This document shows, one piece after another, positions 1 through 4,499 of a stretch of 5,364 bases of DNA (positions within the stretch are counted from its first letter, which is position 1; every line of letters starts with the position of its first letter). The notes below the pieces were generated by a model that worked only from the letters and a program-made list of their open reading frames with translations, searched no databases and was not told the DNA's origin. Location of the stretch: contig JABFXM010000526.1 in NCBI GenBank assembly GCA_013361745.1, forward strand, positions 1-5,364, in the 5' to 3' direction. The position numbers were made by a program, and so were the translations under genes. This stretch comes from Gemmatimonadaceae bacterium (GTDB lineage: Bacteria; Gemmatimonadota; Gemmatimonadetes; Gemmatimonadales; Gemmatimonadaceae).

Positions 1-755
1 GCGATGACCTGGGCCGTCGTGATCCCGCCGAAGAAGCGGTCGTCCTTCGCGCGGAAGAACTCGACGACGAACCGCTCGAGACCCGCGAGCACGCAGTACA
101 CCCCGAACAGCCAGCCCTCTGCATGCCGGTGATCGCGCAGCCGCCAGAGGACGCCGAAGAGGATCATCGCCATCGTGATCTCGTAGAGCTGCGTCGGATG
201 CACGCCGACCACCATGTCGGGGGGCATCGTCGCCGGGAACTGCACGTGGAAGAGGCGCGACATGATGCCGACCGTGCTCGGCGGCGCACCGTTCGGGAAC
301 GCGACGGCGAGGAAGCCGTCCCACGGGCGGCCGTAGTCGTCGCCGACCGCCCAGCATCCCGTGCGGCCCACCGCGTACGCCGCCATCACCGCCGGACCGC
401 CGACGTCGGCGACGCGCGGAACGTTCATCCCCTTCCACTTCACCATCGCGAGCACCGCGAGCGTCCCGCCGATCAGACCGCCCCAGAAGACGAAGCCGGC
501 TCGCTGCAGCAGCGCGTGCGGGTCGCCGGTGAGGATCACGTAGTAGAGCTTCGCGCCGAGCAGCCCGCCGATCACCGCGGCGAAGATGAGATCGCCCACG
601 GGCGCGGGGTCGTAGCCGCGGCGCTCCGTCTCCACCTGCGCGACGTGCTGCGCGACCACGAACGAGAGGAACATCGCCAGCCCGAACCCGGTGATCTCGA
701 GCGGACCGAGTGGATAGCTGAACGGCTGGACGACGGTGGGCGAGGCGAGGATCAT
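1..755 (-). CDS. lgt: Prolipoprotein diacylglyceryl transferase family protein (Lgt), 3' end cut by window
   Basis: Lgt is an inner-membrane enzyme that moves diacylglycerol from phosphatidylglycerol to the lipobox cysteine of prolipoproteins, the first step of lipoprotein maturation. The 251 visible residues have several hydrophobic spans (roughly 19-41, 53-75, 88-105, 119-134, 190-204, 214-231). They carry Lgt family marks: FWGGLIGG (90-97), GRTGCWAVGDDYG (130-142), HPTQLYE (186-192) and ERFVVEFFR (227-235). Family members are usually about 260-290 residues, so only the last few dozen bases are missing. The ATG at 755-753 overlaps the tsaD stop as ATGA, with no clear Shine-Dalgarno, so translation is probably coupled to tsaD. 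By eye against E. coli Lgt, R143, G154, R239 and E243 are kept (R131, G142, R228, E232), whereas Y26, H103, N146, E151 and Y235 appear replaced by F24, W91, C134, D139 and A224. Family membership is secure; enzymatic equivalence to classical Lgt is less so. Confidence 0.9.
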   Translation of the reverse strand, partial: MILASPTVVQPFSYPLGPLEITGFGLAMFLSFVVAQHVAQVETERRGYDPAPVGDLIFAAVIGGLLGAKLYYVILTGDPHALLQRAGFVFWGGLIGGTLAVLAMVKWKGMNVPRVADVGGPAVMAAYAVGRTGCWAVGDDYGRPWDGFLAVAFPNGAPPSTVGIMSRLFHVQFPATMPPDMVVGVHPTQLYEITMAMILFGVLWRLRDHRHAEGWLFGVYCVLAGLERFVVEFFRAKDDRFFGGITTAQVI

Positions 756-1828
756 GCGGCGATCATCCCGGGAATGGGCTGTGAGGCGTAGGCATTGAGG
801 TCCAGCGCGGCGCGCTCCCCGCGCTCGAACCTGAACAGTCCGGCGCGGGCGATCATCGCCGCGTTGTCGGTCGCGAGTCGCACGCTCGGCGCGTACACCT
901 TCGCGTCGAGCGGCTGTACCCGCTCGGCGACGCGCGCGACGAGCGTGCGATTGCAGGCGACCCCGCCACCGAGCACGACGCGCGTGCGGCCTTGGAGGCG
1001 CGCCGCACGATACGTCTTCTCGGCGAGCGTGTCCACCAGCGCGTCCTGGAACGCCGCAGCGATCGCGGCGCGCATGGTCGCGTCCGGATCGGCGCCGCTC
1101 TCCGGCCGCGGCGGCAGGGCGCGCTCGCGCACCGTGTGCAGCACCGCCGTCTTCAACCCGCTGAAGGAGACGTCGAAGTAGTCGGCATCCCCGGGCTGCT
1201 GGTCGCGGCGCGTCATCGGACGCGAGAAGCGAAGTGGGTTCTCACCAGTCATGGTACCCGCGAGCGCCTCGATGTGCCGTCCACCGGGGTAGGGAAGGCC
1301 GAGCAGCTTCGCGACCTTGTCGAAGGCCTCGCCCGCCGCGTCGTCGCGCGTCGCGCCGAGCAGGCGATAACTCCCCCACTCCGGAACGTCGAGGAGGAGC
1401 GTGTGCCCGCCGCTGACGAGGAGCGCCGTGAACGGCGGCACCGCCTCCGGGTGCTCGATCGCCGTCGCGAAGAGGTGGCCTTCCATGTGGTGCACGCCGA
1501 CGAGCGGCTTCCCCGCGCCGAAGGCGAGCGACTTCGCGAAGCTCACCCCGACGAGCAGCGCGCCGACGAGCCCGGGCGCATTCGTCACCGCGACCGCGTC
1601 CACGTCCCGCATCGAGACGCGCGCCTCGCGCAGCGACTGCTCGACCACGGGAACGATCGCGGTGAGGTGCGCGCGCGACGCGATCTCCGGAACGACGCCG
1701 CCGAAGACGCGATGCACGTCCTGCGAGAGGATGACCAGCGACTCGAGCGCGGTCGCGTCCCCGCTCCCTGCGAGCACCGCCGCCGACGTCTCGTCGCAGG
1801 AGGTCTCGATCGCGAGGATGCGCGTCAT
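752..1828 (-). CDS. tsaD: tRNA N6-adenosine threonylcarbamoyltransferase TsaD
   Basis: TsaD (Gcp/YgjD/Kae1 family) transfers the threonylcarbamoyl group from threonylcarbamoyl-AMP to A37 of ANN-decoding tRNAs, working in the cytoplasm with TsaB and TsaE. The 358-residue product matches the family length (about 340). The ASKHA-fold hallmarks are all present: MTRILAIETSCDETSAAVL at the N-terminus, metal-binding HHMEGH with H114 and H118, VSGGHT (138-143), GEAFDKVAKLLGLPYPGG (166-183), FSGLKTAV (222-229), VLGGGVACN (285-293), and the third metal ligand D321 in LATDNAAMIA. It looks intact and catalytically competent. The ATG at 1828-1826 is fixed by the family N-terminus and overlaps the upstream stop as ATGA. 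The open frame continues upstream of this ATG, but that extension is arginine-rich read-through of the opposite frame of the neighbour. No strong Shine-Dalgarno precedes the start, consistent with coupling. The 3' end overlaps lgt by four bases. No tsaB or tsaE lies in the window. Confidence 0.98.
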   Translation of the reverse strand: MTRILAIETSCDETSAAVLAGSGDATALESLVILSQDVHRVFGGVVPEIASRAHLTAIVPVVEQSLREARVSMRDVDAVAVTNAPGLVGALLVGVSFAKSLAFGAGKPLVGVHHMEGHLFATAIEHPEAVPPFTALLVSGGHTLLLDVPEWGSYRLLGATRDDAAGEAFDKVAKLLGLPYPGGRHIEALAGTMTGENPLRFSRPMTRRDQQPGDADYFDVSFSGLKTAVLHTVRERALPPRPESGADPDATMRAAIAAAFQDALVDTLAEKTYRAARLQGRTRVVLGGGVACNRTLVARVAERVQPLDAKVYAPSVRLATDNAAMIARAGLFRFERGERAALDLNAYASQPIPGMIAA

Positions 1829-2286
1829 GGCGCCGGACGCTCGACGTCGGTCGCCGTGTCCGCGGGAGCGATCGGCGCGACGTGCTGCACGCGAAGCGTC
1901 AGGACGCGCGGGCGCACGTCGCGCACCACCGCGTTCACTCCCGCCGGGAGATCGACGTCCGCCGGTCCGAGCTCGACGCGCACGCTGTCGCGCATCCCCG
2001 TGCGCACGCGTCGCACGATCACCGGCTGCGCGTTGTAGAGCTTGAGCAGCTCGCGTCCGCTGCCGAGCACCAGCGCGCGCACCGAGGGCAGATCGCCGGC
2101 GACGACGACGCCGCTGTCGAGCGCGGGCGTGAAGCGGACGTTCACGATCTCCTGCGTCGGCTCCTCCGCGCTGACGACCAGCCAGAGCACGATCGCGAAG
2201 AAGAGCGCGGCGAGCTTGAGCGGAAGCCGTTCGGTGAAGGCGGTGCGCAGGGAGCGCTGCAGCGCGTTGCGCACGGCGGGTGTCAT
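1825..2286 (-). CDS. Small YbbR/CdaR-like membrane-anchored protein
   Basis: This 153-residue protein has a short basic N-terminus and one membrane span (about 22-40), followed by about 110 residues rich in beta-type alternation. The N-terminal RLPLKLAALFFAIVLWLVVS strongly resembles the 'lKllALllAilLWlyV' anchor of YbbR-domain proteins, and the following EEPTQEIVNVRFTPAL fits the first strand of a single YbbR-like repeat. In Firmicutes, YbbR/CdaR has several such repeats outside the membrane and modulates the diadenylate cyclase CdaA; here only about one repeat is present and no cdaA or glmM is adjacent. The role is therefore unknown, and a CdaA partner cannot be assumed. The ATG at 2286-2284 overlaps the tlpA stop (ATGA) and is preceded by GAGGA at 2300-2296, nine bases upstream. 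The stop overlaps the tsaD start. The tail (about 138-153) is alanine/proline-rich and probably disordered. Recognition rests mainly on the anchor motif, so the domain call is good but not certain. Confidence 0.78.
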   Translation of the reverse strand: MTPAVRNALQRSLRTAFTERLPLKLAALFFAIVLWLVVSAEEPTQEIVNVRFTPALDSGVVVAGDLPSVRALVLGSGRELLKLYNAQPVIVRRVRTGMRDSVRVELGPADVDLPAGVNAVVRDVRPRVLTLRVQHVAPIAPADTATDVERPAP

Positions 2287-2891
2287 CGCGCGACGTCCTC
2301 GGCGAGCAGCTGCGCGACCAGCGCGCGCGTCCCCTCCGAGCTCCAGTCCGTCGCGCCGATGATCTTCTTGCGGATGACGCCATCCTTTCCGAGGACGAAC
2401 GTCTCCGGCACGCCGGTGGTCTGGTAGGCGTGCTGGATCTGGTGCGTCGGATCCTGCAGGATCTCGAAGGTGAGGCCGAGGTTGCGGGCGAACTCGCGCA
2501 CCGCCTGCTGCGATCCCGGATCGTCGACGCTCACCGCGACGACCTTGAGGCCGCGCGGGCCGAACTCGCGGTGCAGCTTCTCGATCGAGGGCATCTCGGC
2601 GCGGCATGGCGCGCACCAGGTCGCCCAGATGTTGAGCAGCACGACCTGCCCACGATAGCTGGCGAGCGATTTCGCGCGCGCGCCGTCGGCGACGACGCTC
2701 GAGGTGAAGCTGTCGCTCGGCGCCGCGGGATAGATCGGCTCGAGGAGGGGCGACGCCTTGAAGTCGGGCGCCTTCTCGCCGACGCTCACCGGAAAGAGCT
2801 CGTCGCGCATCGTGTGCGTCGCGACGAAGAGTCCTCCCGCGAGCAGCGCGACGACGCCGAGGACGATTCCCCACTGCTGGCGAACGGTCAC
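2283..2891 (-). CDS. TlpA/ResA-type membrane-anchored thiol-disulfide oxidoreductase
   Basis: This is a thioredoxin-fold protein of 202 residues, held by one N-terminal membrane span (about 7-25) with the catalytic domain outside the cytoplasm. The domain shows APDF (41-44), GQVVLLNIWATWCAPCRAEM (81-100) with the redox pair C93/C96, VVAVSVDD (117-124), and the cis-proline loop GVPETFVLGKDG (160-171). TlpA/ResA proteins reduce disulfides of envelope proteins, classically apocytochrome c, but no cytochrome-maturation gene is nearby, so the substrate is unknown. The segment between APDF and the first core strand (about 45-78) is longer than usual. The best start is GTG at 2891-2889: it gives the complete membrane anchor, has GGAG five bases upstream (2900-2897), and overlaps the rpe stop as GTGA. 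The next in-frame methionine (residue 28) would delete the anchor. No lipobox cysteine is present, so it is not a lipoprotein. The 3' end overlaps the YbbR-like gene by four bases. Confidence 0.93.
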   Translation of the reverse strand: MTVRQQWGIVLGVVALLAGGLFVATHTMRDELFPVSVGEKAPDFKASPLLEPIYPAAPSDSFTSSVVADGARAKSLASYRGQVVLLNIWATWCAPCRAEMPSIEKLHREFGPRGLKVVAVSVDDPGSQQAVREFARNLGLTFEILQDPTHQIQHAYQTTGVPETFVLGKDGVIRKKIIGATDWSSEGTRALVAQLLAEDVAR

Positions 2892-3553
2892 GCGCGCTCC
2901 ATCGTCAGCCGTCGCAGCGCGGCGATCTCGCCGGCGAGATCCTTCGCCGAGAACACCGCGTGCCCCGCGACGAAGGTGTCCGCTCCCACCTTCCGTGCCG
3001 CGGCGATCGTGTCGCGGTTGATGCCGCCATCCACCTCGAGCGCGGCGCCGCTGCGCGCCTCGTCGAGCATCCGCCGCGCGCGGGCGATCTTGTCGATGGA
3101 GTGCGGGATGAACTTCTGCCCGCCGAAGCCGGGGTTCACCGTCATCACGAGCAGCAGGTCGACGTCGGCGAGCACGTCCTCGACCATCGCCAGCGGCGTT
3201 CCGGGATTGAGCGCGACCCCCGCCTTGCACCCGAGCTCGCGGATGCGCACGAGCTGCCGCTGGAGGTGCGGCGCCGCCTCGGCGTGGATCGTCATCGTCG
3301 TCGCCCCCGCCTTCGTGAAGTCGTCGAAGTAGCTCTCCGGCTCGACCACCATGAGGTGCACGTCGAGCGGCAGCTTCGTCAGCCGCCGCACCGTCTCGAT
3401 CACCTTCGCGCCGAAGGTGAGGTTCGGCACGAAGCGTCCATCCATGACGTCGACGTGCAGCCAGTCCGCGCCCCCCGCCTCGCACCGAGCCACCTCCTCC
3501 GCGAGTCGTGCGAAGTCGGCGCTGAGGAGCGAGGGGGCGATCTTGGTTGTCAT
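2888..3553 (-). CDS. rpe: Ribulose-phosphate 3-epimerase
   Basis: Rpe interconverts ribulose 5-phosphate and xylulose 5-phosphate in the cytoplasm (pentose phosphate pathway; also the Calvin cycle where present). The 221-residue protein matches the family TIM-barrel length end to end. Visible signatures are IAPSLLSADF (5-14), the HVDVMDGRFVPNLTFG block (33-48) with metal ligands H33 and D35, VHLMV with H66, MTVNPGFGGQKF (137-148), and VDGGIN with D175. All four metal ligands and both catalytic aspartates (D35, D175) are kept. In the phosphate-binding loop the usual AGSA(I/V)F reads AGHAVF (196-201), a modest deviation. The ATG at 3553-3551 matches the family N-terminus. Its Shine-Dalgarno is weak (only AGAG-like), and its leader carries the heptamer repeat and hairpin element. 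It is the first gene of the five-gene overlapping block; its stop overlaps the tlpA GTG start. Confidence 0.98.
   Translation of the reverse strand: MTTKIAPSLLSADFARLAEEVARCEAGGADWLHVDVMDGRFVPNLTFGAKVIETVRRLTKLPLDVHLMVVEPESYFDDFTKAGATTMTIHAEAAPHLQRQLVRIRELGCKAGVALNPGTPLAMVEDVLADVDLLLVMTVNPGFGGQKFIPHSIDKIARARRMLDEARSGAALEVDGGINRDTIAAARKVGADTFVAGHAVFSAKDLAGEIAALRRLTMERA
2897..2900 (-). promoter_or_regulatory. Ribosome binding site deciding the tlpA GTG start
   Basis: The minus strand reads GGAG five bases before GTG at 2891-2889. Together with the GTGA overlap and the complete membrane anchor downstream, this supports GTG as the start of the thioredoxin-like gene. The site lies inside the last codons of rpe. 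Confidence 0.65.
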
Positions 3554-3594
3554 GGCTCTAAGTTAGCGGTGCGGACCGGCTTCGTCTCGGCTGT

Positions 3595-3655
3595 GGCTGG
3601 AAGCTGGAGGCTGGAGGCTGGAGGCTGGAGGCTGGAGGCTGGAGGCTGGAGGCTG
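3595..3655. repeat. Tandem heptamer repeat GGCTGGA, about 8.7 copies
   Basis: Eight full 7-base units run from 3595 to 3650, followed by a partial GGCTG (3651-3655). Seven units are exactly GGCTGGA and the second (3602-3608) is AGCTGGA. On the coding (minus) strand the unit reads TCCAGCC. It lies between the PASTA stop and the rpe start. The array opens a plus-strand frame with a WRLEAGG-type peptide, which is an artefact of the 7-base periodicity (three units give 21 bases). Copy number may vary between strains by slippage; that is inference. Confidence 0.97.
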
Positions 3656-3729
3656 TTGGCGACTACGGAGCCGCGGCCGCGTTCGCGGTTGCGCAGTCGC
3701 CTCCTGCTTCCAGCGTACAGCCTCCAGCC
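3644..3729. repeat. Nested inverted repeats flanking a GC-rich core (long hairpin)
   Basis: The end of the heptamer array, GGCTGGAGGCTGT at 3644-3656, is perfectly complementary in inverted orientation to ACAGCCTCCAGCC at 3717-3729 (13 base pairs). Inside it, GGCGACT (3658-3664) pairs with AGTCGCC (3695-3701), and inside that CCGCG (3671-3675) can pair with CGCGG (3684-3688). The right arm contains an unpaired 15-base segment (3702-3716), in which GCTTCCAGC (3706-3714) is the reverse complement of GCTGGAAGC at 3596-3604 in the array start. As RNA, this would fold into a long stem-loop in the leader of rpe. There is no terminal T-run. It ends 11 bases short of the PASTA stop codon. Confidence 0.88.
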
Positions 3730-3740
3730 CCCAATCCCGT

Positions 3741-4481
3741 CTACGGATTCACGATCCCGATCCCCGCCGAGAGCCTCAGCCCGACGCCGCTCCCCGAGGG
3801 CACCGTTCGTCCCGCGGATGGATTCATCGAGACGACGGTGCCCGCGGGGGCGGTGGAGGCGGAATCGAGGCCGCTGCCGGAGACGACGAGGCCGAGCTGC
3901 TCGAGCGCCGAGCGCGCGTCGGCGTAGGATCGGCCGACGACGTTAGGCAGGACCACCGACGCCGGGCCGCCGCTGAGCACCAGGGCGACCGGGCCCGCCG
4001 GCGCCTTGCCGCCGCCGGCGGGGTTGCTCGAGAGCACGGTGCCGCGCGGCGAGTCGCTCGGCTGCTGCGTCACCGTGCCGACGGAGAAGCCCGCGTCCTC
4101 GAGCGCCTGCTCGGCGTCGCGGCGCGACATCCCCTTGGTGTCCGGGACCGCCTGCTCGCGCTGGCCCGAGCTCGTCGTGATCGTCACCGTCTCGCCGGCG
4201 TGGCTGATCGTCCCACCGAGTGGACTCTGCTCGATGATCGATCCCGCCGGCGCCCCCGCGCTCGGCCGCGCTCCACCCTGCGTGAGACGGAGCCCGAGCT
4301 TGGCGAGCCGCCGCGTCGCGTCGTCCACCGTCATTCCGGTGAGGCTCGGCACGGTGACGTCGTCGTGGCTCCCGCCGCCGGGAAAGACCGCGACCGCGAT
4401 CACCACGTACGCCGAGGCGAAGCCGAGCGCCGCGGCGACGAGGTACGGCATCGCGTGGCGCATCCCCGTGCGGAAGCTCAT
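3741..4481 (-). CDS. Membrane-anchored protein with three PASTA domains, no kinase
   Basis: This 246-residue protein has a short cytoplasmic N-terminus (about 1-11), one membrane span (about 12-33), a Gly/Ser/Asp linker, then three PASTA repeats: about 42-104 (VTVPSLTGMTVDDATRRLAK...), 110-171 (AVPDTKGMSRRDAEQALEDA...) and 176-239 (VVLPNVVGRSYADARSALEQ...). Each shows the PASTA pattern: V/L-P-x-x-x-G-M/R-S/T, an A-x-x-x-L helix, then an SxNPxxG/SPxxG turn and a final strand. PASTA domains bind peptidoglycan or muropeptides and usually occur on Ser/Thr kinases (PknB, PrkC) or high-molecular-weight penicillin-binding proteins. Here there is neither a kinase nor a transpeptidase part, so a peptidoglycan-sensing or tethering role is inference. 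No lipobox is seen. The ATG at 4481 has GAGGGAG ten bases upstream and starts 18 bases after rsmB. The ATGs at residues 7 and 11 would also keep the anchor, but the first is best placed relative to the ribosome site. Confidence 0.92.
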   Translation of the reverse strand: MSFRTGMRHAMPYLVAAALGFASAYVVIAVAVFPGGGSHDDVTVPSLTGMTVDDATRRLAKLGLRLTQGGARPSAGAPAGSIIEQSPLGGTISHAGETVTITTSSGQREQAVPDTKGMSRRDAEQALEDAGFSVGTVTQQPSDSPRGTVLSSNPAGGGKAPAGPVALVLSGGPASVVLPNVVGRSYADARSALEQLGLVVSGSGLDSASTAPAGTVVSMNPSAGRTVPSGSGVGLRLSAGIGIVNP

Positions 4482-4491
4482 CGCTCGCTCA

Positions 4492-4498
4492 CTCCCTC
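4492..4498 (-). promoter_or_regulatory. Ribosome binding site of the PASTA gene
   Basis: In the 18-base gap after rsmB the minus strand reads GAGGGAG, ten bases before ATG 4481-4479. It is the strongest Shine-Dalgarno match among the genes here and supports the first methionine as the start. The short gap also suggests co-transcription with rsmB. Confidence 0.65.
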
Positions 4499-4499
4499 G

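Larger units (their letters stand above)
3554..3740. other. Intergenic region between the PASTA gene and rpe
   Basis: This 187-base stretch is the only substantial gap in the window. From the PASTA stop towards rpe (descending coordinates) it holds an inverted copy of the repeat sequence (3729-3706), a GC-rich hairpin core (3701-3658), the heptamer tandem array (3655-3595), and about 40 bases of ordinary leader before the rpe ATG. No stem followed by a T-run is seen on the minus strand, so there is no standard intrinsic terminator, and no convincing -35/-10 pair was found. Whether rpe has its own promoter cannot be decided from the sequence. Confidence 0.8.

Noticed and set aside
992..2038. 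Long plus-strand open frame antisense to tsaD and the YbbR-like gene
   Set aside because: Arg/His/Glu-rich low-complexity product with no domain pattern; it mirrors the codon positions of well-supported minus-strand genes, as is usual in GC-rich DNA.
752..2383. Apparent 543-residue fusion ending in TsaD
   Set aside because: The first 185 residues are an arginine/alanine-rich out-of-frame reading of the neighbouring gene; TsaD begins at the family-typical MTRILAIETSCDETS at 1828.
2283..2891. TlpA-like protein considered as a lipoprotein substrate of the neighbouring Lgt
   Set aside because: The N-terminal hydrophobic segment has no cysteine in a lipobox; the only visible cysteines are the CAPC pair.
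2280..3332. Long plus-strand open frame antisense to tlpA and rpe
   Set aside because: Same shadow effect; both minus-strand genes show complete family motifs over this interval.
3558..3566. CTAAGTTAG palindrome just before the rpe start, considered as an operator or -10 element
   Set aside because: Only four base pairs per arm, with no matching -35 element at a sensible distance; not enough to support a regulatory site.
3595..3655. Tandem repeat considered as a CRISPR array
   Set aside because: Units are 7 bases and contiguous, with no spacers and no cas genes.
3656..3705. GC-rich stem considered as an intrinsic terminator after the PASTA gene
   Set aside because: No run of T follows the stem on the minus strand, and the GC-rich flanks do not fit a rho-independent terminator.
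2960..3946. Plus-strand open frame running from rpe through the repeat into the PASTA gene, with a WRLEAGG-type peptide repeat
   Set aside because: The peptide repeat is only the 7-base DNA repeat read in frame; the rest is antisense to rpe and the PASTA gene and is arginine-rich.
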